From Syngnathus acus (lineage: Eukaryota; Chordata; Actinopteri; Syngnathiformes; Syngnathidae), in assembly GCF_901709675.1 (NCBI RefSeq), contig NC_051102.1, positions 7,227,412-7,291,411 on the forward strand: 64,000 nt of DNA. Direction: 5' to 3'. The translations under genes were made by a program, and so were the position numbers. The notes below the pieces were generated by a model. That model was not told where the DNA came from, made no database searches, and saw nothing but the letters and a program-made list of their open reading frames with translations. Below, in pieces: positions 9,701 to 21,700 of the stretch (position 1 is the stretch's first letter; the number at the start of each line of letters is the position of its first letter).

Positions 9701-12700
9701 CACGCTTCTGAGTTCAGATGGCCGACGATGGTCCCGGGTTCACCTCGGCTCCCTTTGGGCTAAAAATACTGCGAGACACAGCGGGGAAGTGGGCCGGAAA
9801 AGTCCATTTAACTCCAAATATTCTTTTGATGCCGTCGACTTTCCTTGACTGCGCGGGATTTGTCTGTTGGTCGTCCAACTTGGCGACTTTCTGCCTTTGT
9901 TGTTTCACACGGCGGCCCTGAAACGGGACGAGGACAGCTTCTTCCTCGAGTGAGCTTAGCTTTCAACAAGCGGCCAAAGAGAACGCGGGCCTGCAGGCTT
10001 GACTCACACATGTATATTCAAACATGCATACGCATATACACGCACGTAGAGACACACAACTACACGCACGCACAACGGTCAGCGGGGTAGCTTGGGAAAG
10101 TGTCGCCCTTCACCATGCCTGCAAGGCTCCTGTTAAATCGGTTGCCCTCGTGTCACCTTGGCAACGGCGTAATCGTCCCTGATCAACGAGCTGAACTTTG
10201 AACCCTGCTTTGTTAATAATTGACTTACACAGCAGCTGTTTAGATTCTTAACATATGACCCTGATTAATTATGAATGCGGCGGACCAGTTAATACAAGTA
10301 TCTAAGAAAACAAACCACAAGCATCTTGGGAGACATTTTCTATCGTTGACTCAGACTGTCTTCTGGATCTCGAGGTTTTTTTTTTTGCAAGAGTGTGATT
10401 TTTGCTTTTGGTTTTTTTGCTGGTGCGACAGCGTGACAAGCAGCTGGGCCCTTCTCCCGCTTCTGGGCTTCCCGCTCACAAGGGCACTTTTGTTGGCCTG
10501 CGTCGCCGCCGCCAACAGGAAGCGTTTTATCACCCGCTTGTCGTTTGTTGTCTGCCGCCGCGAGAAAAACTTCCCACTTGATTTTGGGCTGGGCTGGAAG
10601 GCTGCTGCAAATAGCCCTCCCTTCTTTTTTGACAAAATTATTTTATTTTTTATGTCCGGACTCCTGACCAGCCTCTGCCGCCATCTCGGAAGACGTATGA
10701 CGTAGTAACATGGCTCAGTTTAATGATTAACGTTTTACGGCCATGTTTAATCATCGGTCACGCTCGAGTGTGTCTGCGTGCGTGTGTGTTTGCTTGTGTG
10801 TATGATCGGTTATTCCAGCAGTGTGGCGAGTTCAAACAATGTGAATTTTCCAGGCTGATAAAAGTGCTGACACAGTCAGAAAACGCAACGACGTTGCAAC
10901 TTGGGAGTTAGCAAACTTTTGCCAACTTTAGCTTGCCAATGCTGATTATACACGCTGCATGTTGTGAGTTTGCAGGCGTGACTTTAAGAGGGAAGAAAGT
11001 GTGTCGCTGCTGGGGGAGGAGGGGGCGACACACGCTGCAGACAATGAAGGAGGACAAGTGGAAAGTGTGCCACGGGAAGGCCGAGACCCCTGGAGGCCCA
11101 CCCCTGCCGACCCCTCCCCTTCTTGAGCGGCTCTGTTTTTGTGTGTCCAAGTAGCTGTTGTGCTTTTGTCATTTCCTTAAAATCTTTTGGTCTCATCGTT
11201 TCCTGACAGGCTGATGTTATTTGACCATTTTTGTGTCTGCCATGCTAAAAGTTTGGCCCTGGAGCAACACTCGAACGGGAATGTGAGCAATGTGCGAGTT
11301 GCGCATATCAGTGGTGGCCTCCCGGGACACTGGGCTCTTTCTTCAAGACCGAGTCACCAAAAACTCTTTAGTCACACTGGCTCATCCAGCTGTGTGTGTG
11401 TGAGAGACAACTGATGTGACCTGTCAAGACAAAAATAGTGCTTTGGTACCATCTTGAGGCAACCATGTGGGTTGGATTTGGACCAAATTAGTGCTTTGGT
11501 GCCAATTTAAGTAATGGCTGTTGTTTGGGTTCTTTGTAGGAGGGGCTACCATACGTATGTCAAGAAACATGCTACTTTGTTCTGTGCCCGCCACATTCGC
11601 CTCGACAAAAAGTGTGTTCTTCTTCTCTTGGCCTTCTCCTCTCAAACCTTTGTTGACTCGGACACGGCAAGGCCAAGCTCGATGTCGCGACGAGAATGAG
11701 CCGACGTCTCGGAATGCGCACGCCAAGATAAAACAACCGAGCTCATCTGAAATGTGACTTTGAATTTCTCGCGTTTCAGGCGTACAAGCGCAATGCGCCA
11801 ACATGCGATGAGCTTCAGCCCGCGCCCGAGGACGAGGGCGGCGACGAGGGCGTGGAGGACATGGCGATGCTGGAGGATCTGCACGACGGTGCCATCATGC
11901 ACAACCTGTTCCTGCGATACCGCCAAAGGCGCATCTACGTGAGTTTGCTGGTCGGACGCTTGTCAGCCTTTCTTTCCCCTTTTGAACGCGTCATGAAGGC
12001 TCAAGATGTCTTCATCAGAACCTCCCCTGAACTGGGAATGTGGATTCCAGAATACGTGTGAACTGGAATGACTGGAATCCTCATGTGAGCCCTCCCCCCA
12101 GTGCACAGCTGGCTCCAATCGCACAACGCGCACACAAACGGCAACACACCAGTTGACCCCCAGGCCCCTTTTCTGTCAGTCAGGATCCTGCTGGCGTCCT
12201 TCCAGAAGATCCCTCATCTTTTGGTTGACATCTTAGGAAAGCAAAAGAACCAGGACATCCGCACAGAAAAAGTTGCTTTTGTTACCAACCAAAGAAATGT
12301 CGTTGTACGTAAAAAAAAAAGGTTCAAATGAGCAGTAAAAGCAAAAGACAAATGTTTGTTTTCACATGCACGCCAGGAGATTTTTAAGATGGGGGAGGGG
12401 TGGGGGATGGCGTGTGAATGTTCCAAAATCTAATCACAGTGCAGCTAACACACGAGCTGAGCGAGTGCCACTAGTTGGCGGCGTCCCGCCTACATTTCCT
12501 GCCGTCACTCAAGCCAGCGTCGCTTTGTCCTTTCTCCAAATTCTTTCACATCTGCTCCTCGTTTTGCTCGCATGGTTGCTCGTCTCGCTTTTGGCAAATT
12601 TGGGCTCAGAATGAACTGAGCTGCAAAGAATCCGAATGGCTCAAAATTCTGCTTAGCGTGGGGCTAACACGTTGTAGCTAATGCTAAATTTGAACGTTGC

Positions 12701-15700
12701 AATGTTGCGGCTCGTGTCATCGTTTTCATGAGAACGCCGAGCCGTTATGCAAACTATTGATTGCGGAACGCCGCCGCCGCCGCTCGCCATCGTCATCCAG
12801 AGAAGACGAGAGGCCACCTTTAATGGCGTTAACCAACGGGGGGGGGGGACCCGTGATGAAAGTCACAGCTCGCGGCCGGGGCATCGTCGTGGAAATTGTT
12901 GCCGGGCGAAGGGGGAGGAGGCCTGGCGGGAACTAATTGAGTCCAAATGGTTGCAATTCTTCAACTTAAGTGGAGAGCTTGCCTCTTTTTGTGCCCCGAG
13001 GAGTTTTTTTCTTTCTTTTTTTCGCAACAGCAAGCAAAACATTCCGGAACATTCGGTTTTAAAGTCCCATTTCTTTTTCAATAAAGGGCCAAAATGACAT
13101 TTCAACTGGGTTCTGATAATAAGATGCCTTTTTATCCGGACACAATTTTGAAAAACAAAGTGTTGCCTGTGTGTCATCCGGCAGACTTACATCGGGTCGA
13201 TCCTGGCGGCGGTGAATCCGTACCAGCCGCTGGCCGGCTTGTACGAGCGCAGCGCGGTGGAGCTGTACGCCCGTCATCATCTGGGCCAGATGCCGCCACA
13301 CATCTTCGCCGTGGCCAATGAGTGTTACCGCGCGCTGTGGCGGAGGCCACGCAGCCAGTGCGTGCTCATCAGGTGGGGACCGACGTTTTATCACGATTGC
13401 TCATCTTGCGGCATCCTTTGGTGGCCTCCAAAAGAAGGCCACCGTCCGTAACCCTGTGCAAAGCAGCTTCGCTCATTCTTGTTGACTTGACGTCATGCGC
13501 ACGGAACCTGAAAACGTTTCGTGTTGCTTTTGTGGTCGAAATGTCATTGAGCGTTTGGTTTCCGCGGCGACTGCGCTAGGCTGAGCAAACGCAGCGTCAC
13601 ACCACGCGTGCGCCTTGTGCGCTGACCTTTTACTTTCACCCCCCCAGGCAGTATTTTTTTTCCCTACTTTTCATTTGTTTTTTCTTTTTAGGTCGCGCAG
13701 TTGCTAAGTTGAATTGATTTTGGAGGGGTTTTCATTTTTGTTTACTTTTGGTTTTGAATTTGGTGTCGTTCACTTTTAGTTGACTTGAGTTGACTCAAGT
13801 TTACTCATTTTGTTTGAATTCACTTTTCAACATGTTTTGTTTCATCTGGTTTACTTTGTTGTGGTTTTATATGAGTGTTCTTTGCTTTGGTTTTGACTTG
13901 AATTTTTTTAAGAATTGATCTCATTTGGCTTTGCTGGAGGACGTTCTCCGTTGTCTTTGTCTCCACCTAGTGGACAAAAGAATACTGCGTCGTTGACTTT
14001 TTGTTCTGCTCTAAAGACAGACAGATATGGATGGATGCCAAGAGGGAAACTGAAATTGTCACGGACGTGTGCAACAATTTGGCGTGATTGATGATTGCGT
14101 CGCTTGGTGTTTGTTCTTTTTTAGTGGCGAGAGTGGCGCCGGGAAGACTGAAAGCACCAAACTGATTCTCAAGTTCTTGTCGGCCATGAGCCAGCATTCC
14201 CTGGAGGTGTCGTCCAAGGAGAGGAGTTCGCGTGTGGAGGAGGCGCTGCTGGAGAGCGGGTGACTCTTACAATTATTCTGGAGACTATTCGTTTCCTTGA
14301 TGACTTGAACAGAGTACAAGTGTGACCTTTGTGTCGCCGGCAGGCCCATCATGGAGGCCTTCGGCAACGCGCGGACGCTGTACAACAACAACTCCAGCCG
14401 CTTCGGGAAGTTCGTCCAGCTGCATTTCAACCAAAAGGGAAGCATCCAGGGAGGACGCATCGTCGACTGTATCCTCATTCTTCGCTCGCAGAACAGGAAG
14501 CTAAATCTAATCGTTGCTAATGCTAACCAAACGACTCTCCAATTTAGTTTCAACTAATGTTTGTCAGTTTCATTTGAACGTAGGCTGACTTTTTGTGAAC
14601 CTTGACTGAAACACCTTTTGACGTCAGACCTCCTGGAGAAGGTGACACTTCTTTGCTCTGTTCGAGCCAAGTCATTTTTTTTTTTGTCAAGCTAATCGGG
14701 AAAGAGCATCGTGTTTGAGCGTGACGCTCTTCTGTTCTCTGCCGCAGAACCGGGTAGTCCGACAGAACGTGGGCGAGAGGAACTATCACATCTTCTATGC
14801 TCTGCTCGCAGGCGCCGACCACCAGCAAATGGGTCAGTCGACTCGCGCCCGCATTGCTCGTTGGCAGAATCGAGTCAAGTTCCGTTTGTGTTGCTTGCAG
14901 AGCGTTTGGATCTGAGCCCGTCTTGCGCGTATCACTACTTGACCCACTCAGGCGGCCCCCCAGACAACGGCGCCGACGACAGAGGCACTTTTCAAGAGGT
15001 TCTGGTGAGTTACTCGGCACCACCGCTCGTTTGCCTCTCGGATGATTGTAAAATTCATTTCGTTCACATGACTCAAAGTGGAACACTGTTGATGCCCGCC
15101 TCCCCTGCTTTGCGCTTGTGTCTTTGTCAGAACGCCATGCGGACCATGCACTTCACCGAGGACAACATCTGCGAGATCCTGCGACTCCTGGCAGGGATCC
15201 TACACGCCGGCAACATCCACTTTGTAACGGCCGGAGGGGCCCAGATCGCCTCCAAGTCCGGTGGGTGCCTCCCCCCCCCCCTCCCCTCCCACTCCCGCTC
15301 GCAAAGCCACGACTGGCCGTTCACGTTTGATCGGCAGCCCTGAGTCGGACGGCGGAGCTCCTGGGCCTGAACCCGGATCAGCTGGCCGAGGTTCTCACAC
15401 ACAGGTCCATGATCCTCCGGGGGGAGGAGATCTCCACCCCGCTCACCGTGGAGCAGGTCAGCGCGCCAACCGGAGCCTTCGTCTTTGATTCCGTCGGCTG
15501 TAAACCATTTTTGTTGGCTCCCTGCCACACGGTGACTCGATGACTGGCTTGAACGGTGGAGCCTTGTTCTTCTTTTTTTTTTTTTTGGCGCAGGCAGTGG
15601 ACTCACGAGACTCCATGGCCATGGCACTTTATTCGCAATGCTTCAACTGGATCGTCCGCAAACTCAACGATCGCATCCGAGGGAAAGACGACTTCAAGTC

Positions 15701-18700
15701 CATCAGCATCCTTGACATCTTTGGGTTTGAAAACTTTGAGGTACGGGAAACGGACTACCCGGAAACGAGGAGGCGCTCGCTCTGTGCTTTTGTTCCACCC
15801 CTCTGAGTTTGCAGAGCATTGAGGAACGTCGTGGACATTGTTGTTGACGCGCCTTCCGTTTCAGGTCAACCACTTTGAGCAGTTCAACATCAACTACGCC
15901 AACGAGAAGCTGCAGGAATATTTCAACAAGCACATTTTCTCCCTGGAGCAACTCGAGTACAACAAGTAAGGGCAACAAAAAGTCACCAAAATGAAAACTA
16001 ACTGAAAGGACATCTCGGTTTTTGGAAGACTCTGAGGCCGCTAGTTTGAAAATTGAACAAAGTCAAATTGAAATGAAATCCAAGTGTGGATGACGCCTCA
16101 ACCTTCCGCAGGGAAGGTCTGCTGTGGGCCAACATCGACTGGACAGACAACAGCGAGTGTTTGGACTTGATTGAGAAGGTGAGGCAGCGCTTCTGGTTCT
16201 GGAGGCCGGACCGGGTCGGACTGACGTGTGTGCTTCACGCAGAAACTGGGCCTCCTGGCTCTGATCAACGAGGAGAGTCACTTCCCCAAAGCCACGGACG
16301 ACACGCTGCTGGAGAAACTGCACAGTCAGCACTCGGTACAAAGGCGCCGCCCAACGTGCTCACTTGTGCCACACGTTGGGCTTCCTCAAAGAGTTTGCCG
16401 TGCATGTGCTTTGCCTTCCAGAAAAATGCCTTTTACGTGAAGCCTCGCGTGGCCGTTCACTACTTTGGAGTTCGCCATTACGCCGGAGAGGTGAGCTGGC
16501 GCCGATGCGCTCTTGTCGGGCCCAGGCGCTGATGAGCGCCGCTGCCGCAGGTGGTGTACGACGTGAGGGGCACGCTGGAGAAGAACAGAGACACCTTCCG
16601 AGACGATGTCCTCCACCTGCTGCGTGACAGCAGGTGCGCTCCGCCGCGCCGGCCTTCTCTTCCTCCCCAATGTTGCCTTCGAGTGTGAAATGTTATGTGA
16701 AATGTCGTCGTCTGAATTTCCCCCCGGGGATCAATAAAGTTTCTATCTTCTTCTTGGCTCAGGTTGGATTTTGTCTACGACCTTTTTGAGCACGTGCTGA
16801 GTCGCAACAAGCGGGACACGCTGAAGAGCAGCTGCAAGCACCGCCGACCCACCGTCAGCTCGCACTTCAAGGTCCGGTCCCTCCCTCGCCTTTTTTTTAT
16901 TTGGGTGTAATTGCACCGGCGGCCACAAGGTGGCGACGTTCTCTTTGATTTGATGCTGTTGAGGGGAAGCCCACCCACTCATTTGGTTTTTCACTTTGAG
17001 TCTCTAACAAAAGGCTCAGGAGCACTTTGTGAAGTCATTTAACACGGGCCTGCCTGTGTGTTTTGCGTTTCAGGACTCACTGCACTCCCTGATGGCAACG
17101 CTCAGCGCCTCCGACCCGTTCTTCATCCGTTGCATCAAACCAAACACGCACAAGGTGAGTGGGCACACACGTACGCCAGACCTTGGGCTTAGTTGCCGTG
17201 ACGACTCACTGGGCCGCTCTGTTGTCCTGCTGACTTGGCATCTTGCTCACTATCACACCCTTGGCACACTTATTTGTTGATCTCAGTTAAAGCCGTCACG
17301 TGAGCTGACCCGAGTACCCAAGGCATTGGTTGTCACGGGGGGAAGTTACATCAAAATGTACGGACAGATGTCTTGTTTCCAAGAACAGGGCCTTCAAGTC
17401 AGATGAATGGTTTTGTGTTGAGCTCACGCTAGCCCTTGCCCCTCCCCTCCCCCGGGCCGCTTTGAATGCATGCACACACACGTCAAGCCCGACAAGCGCC
17501 TGGCGCAAATGAGCCTCGGCGGGAGACGGGTCGCCTCGGCAACCACGGCCCTCCCATATCCACACGGAAGGAGCGTTTCAAAGCCTTTGTTAGCTTGAGC
17601 CAGCAAGCCGCGACCAGGCCGAGTCGTGCGTCTCCCTTGGGAAGTTTTTGTGGCCGGGCGACGCTCCAGGATGCAGGGTGAGGCGTGATGCCGCGTGCGT
17701 GCGTGCCTTAGACGTGTGTATGCGCGCGTGTGGACTTTGAACGGCGCTCTTGCATGTCCGTGTTTTTCTTGAAGCCAGCAATGACACACGAGACTGCAAA
17801 TGGTTTCTCAGTCGCTGCTAACTTGGCGTCGTGCGGCTACGGATACACGGTACTTGAGTCTGGAGCAAATTGTTGCTATCAATTCTAACAACAGTTGTCA
17901 AAGAACGTGATTGTCGGGTCATCTGTCAACTTTTTGGGAACTAAAATGATTTGCTGACTTAATGTGGTTCTTGATGAGATGTCAATACCGTTTCATTTCA
18001 CAGTTGGTTTTAAAAGGCTGCAGTTGTTTTTATCTTGTGCTGCTTTTGGGTTCTTTCTCCAACTTAAGATGCACCATCTTGAAAAAAAGCGACCCTACTT
18101 TGCTTATAGACAAGGGCATGTCAATTTAATAGGAGCAGCAACAAGTTGTTGTGTGATTGACTCCATTTCACAGTCAATCAAATATTCAAATCCGATTCAG
18201 TCTTGTGGCCATGATTTAGTTTCTCATGAATTTACATCATTCTTAAAAAGAATGAACGATGCCAGAATTTTGGAGAGGGGGGCTGATTTTTGTGACAATG
18301 GCGCTTTTTGTGAGCAATCCCTGTTCAAAGTGCTTTTCCAAGTGTCTCGGGTAAGACCAAGGAAGACGTGAGGGACAGCGCCCGCCTTTGTGCAGCTTTC
18401 GTATGCAAATGAGCCTTGCGCTAATGAGCCCGTGCTTCTTAAAGGCTGACATTGAAGGGGTAGTTCTGTCCTAATCAAAGCCGTCTCTCATCGGGAGACC
18501 CCCGGCACCCTCCTGCGCCCACTGAGCCTGACGGGAGAGCACACCAAAGTGGCGCCCTCTCTTCTCCATGCCACCACGGAATGTGACGTGACGCACGTTT
18601 GAACGCCATCAATTCAAACGATAGCAAGCGAGCAGAAATGTTGTCTTGCGTGGCTCCGCTTTCAACTTTTGGCCATTGCAGGCCAATCCTAAAGGCATTT

Positions 18701-21700
18701 TGGCCATTTTCCAAAAGAGTCAGCAAAGCAAAGCTGCTGAAGTAGCATATGATGGGTGAATATTTTCAAGTTGGAATGATTTCTGTTGAGAATTGTGTCG
18801 AAACAAATGCTACAAATAATCTGCCTGGTTTGACGCCGGCACAGATGCCTGAGCACTTTGACCCAGCGGTGGTTCTCAACCAGCTGAGGTATTCGGGCAT
18901 GCTGGAGACGGTGAAGATACGACGTGCCGGCTTTCCCGTGCGGCGACCTTTCCAGGAGTTCTGCTGCAGGTGGGTTGTCTCCAGGGGCACCCACGAGGGC
19001 ACCGCCCACTGACTTGTGTCCTTCCTCAGATACCAGGTTCTGATGCGGGATGGTCTGACAGCGGCAGACGCCAGGGGGCGCTGCGCTGAGCTGCTTCAGC
19101 GCTACGACAGCAGTGCCACCGACTGGCAGATGGGCAAGACCAAGGTGAGCCGCGTTGACTTTTTTTGTGTGCTGTGACGTGAATGGTTGTTTTTGTATTC
19201 AGGTGTTCCTCAGGGAAGGCCTGGAGCACCGTCTGGAGAAGGAGCGTGAGGTGGTGGTGCTGCGAGCCGCTGTGATGATCCGTGCGCACGTGGCTGGCTA
19301 CGTGGTCAGGTAGGCAGGAAGTGGAATGGAATTCTGCGCAACCCATTGTTGTCTCATTTGAGACGTTTGGGTCCGGCTGTGCGTAGGAAGCGGTACCGTC
19401 GGCTGGTGCGCTGCGTCCTGCTCATCCAGAAGAACTACCGCGCCTTCTACTGGCGCAGGAAATTCCTGCTGCTGCGCTGTGCTGCGCTCACGCTGCAGAC
19501 GCGCCTGCGAGGTCACATGGCCAGACGCCTGGTGAGACGCATGCTGGACGAGAGTCAGGCGAGGAAGCGGGAGCAAGAGGAGCAAGAGGAAAGGTCGCTC
19601 AGCTGCTCGGCGTTGCTCATCCAAACAATTAACACAAAAGTGCCGTGACAGATCATGCTTTGTGTTTTGTGTTGGCAGAGAGAGACAGCGGCTGGAAGAG
19701 GAACAGCTCGCTCAAGAGGTAGCAGAATGAGTTTGAGATGCTTTGTTATGGACATTTTGACGTCATCTGCCACATCTTTCTCGTTGGTAATCTTCAGGCA
19801 CTCAGGAGGCGTGAGGAGCCGTGTCCAGCTCAACAACTGGCGGTTGAGCCTCAGCTGGCCCAAAAACACCACTCACCCGACACTTGGAAGAAGGCCCTGG
19901 ACGAGTCTTCTCAGACATTGGGGCTATTTTCGGAGGAGGAAGATGACAAAGCCCTCCGTCCTCAGGAGGCCTCTCAGGTGGAGGAGATCCTGCGACTGGA
20001 GCGGGAGATCCAGTCCCTGCAGATGAAGAAGGAACGCCAGGAGCTGTCCCTGACGGAGGCATCGCTGCTCCGCCTCCAGCTGCTCCGCGACCAGGAGCTC
20101 AAGCACTTGGAGGATGAGGCCTGCGAGGCGGCACAGCACTTCCTTCGCTCGCTCAACTTTGACGAGATCGACGAGTGCGTCAGGAACATTGAGAGCTCGC
20201 TGGGCGTGGACGGCGACCAGGAAAAGGAGGATGGGTGGCGGCTGGCGGACCGCGAGGAGGAGGATGTGGACGAAGGCTTCGGGGCGGACGACGAGGCGGT
20301 TAAGGACTCGCCCAACCCCAGTGAACACGGACACTCGGACGGCCAGCGCACCAGCGGCATCCGAACCAGCGATGACTCCTCCGAGGAGGACCCGTACGCC
20401 AACGACGGCGTGGTCCCGCCGCCGCCCGCCGCCGTGCTCCTGCTGGAGCCGGCGTGCGAGCTCATCCCGCCGGACGAGGACTCGGATTACGATCGGGACG
20501 ACGAGAGCGCCGTCGCGTCCGGCGGCAGCATGGCAGCCCTCTCTAACGCTAACGATGAGCGGTGGTCGCCCGATGGCTGCCGCTCCTCTGGAACATACAA
20601 CAGCTCCGGGGCGTACCGCTTCGGCTCGGAAGAAGCGCAGTCCTCGGTACGGCACGCTCACAAATGCGCGTCACAAACAAGAGGCTTCCTTCTCAAGATT
20701 GTCTTTTTGTTTTTTCCGACATGTCAGTTTGAGGACAGCGAGGACGACTTTGACAGATTGGACACGGACGACGAGCTGTCGTACCGCCGAGACTCCGTCT
20801 ACAGCTGCGTCACGCTGCCCTACTTCCACAGCTTCCTGCACATCAAAGGTACGTCCGTGTCTCGAAATGAACGCACGTGGGCTCAGGTTTCCCTGGTGTT
20901 CCCCGCAGGCGGCCTGATGAACATGTGGAAGCGGCGCTGGTGCGTGCTGAAGGACGAGACCTTCCTGTGGTTCCGCGCCAAGCAGGAGGCGCTGAAGCAA
21001 GGCTGGCTGCACAAGAAAGGCGGAGGATCGTCCACGCTGTCACGCCGAAACTGGAAGCGACGCTGGTTCGTGCTCCGGCACAGCAAGCTCATGTACTTTG
21101 AAAACGACGGCGAGGACAAGCTCAAGGGGGTGTTGGACATTCGCACCGCCAAGTGAGTACACAGCAAAATAGCCGAGACGAGCTGCGGCTCGCTTGATGG
21201 AAGTCTCGGCTCTTGCGGTCTCGCAGCTGCAGCTTTGCTCAAGCGCGAGGAACCCCATGGCTGCTTTTGTGACTCGTCGCTAACAGTCGAACGGGTGTCG
21301 TTGCAGAGAGGTGATCGACAACGCCGACAAGGAAAACGGCATCGATATCATCACAACGGAGAGAACGTACCACTTGGTGGCGGAGACTGCCGAGGACGCC
21401 AGGTCAGGGGGCTTCGGGTTCTCGCTTGACTATCGTGATATTGGCGCCGATGTGTTGACGCCCGTCGCCTGTTGCAGCCAGTGGTTCAGCGTGCTGAGTC
21501 AGGTCCACGGCTCCACTGAGCAGGAAATCGGCGAGATGCACGACGAGCAGGCCAACCCGCAGAACGCCGTGGTGAGTTGAGCGAGGCAGGCAAAAGCCTT
21601 AAGTGGTGGTCCGGCAGCATGATCCATGGTCTTCAAACACTTCCGGTCCTTCAGGGTACGCTGGACGTGGGCACCATTGACTCAGCGTGCGCGGCTGACA

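Noticed and set aside
9718-9921. 67-aa frame starting MADDGPGF in myo10 intron 1
   Set aside because: No similarity to the missing myosin residues 8-40, no suitable splice phase and no known family.
19924-20661. 245-aa minus-strand frame within myo10 exon 19798-20646
   Set aside because: Antisense shadow of a GC-rich 849-nt coding exon whose plus frame is a clear myosin-X match.
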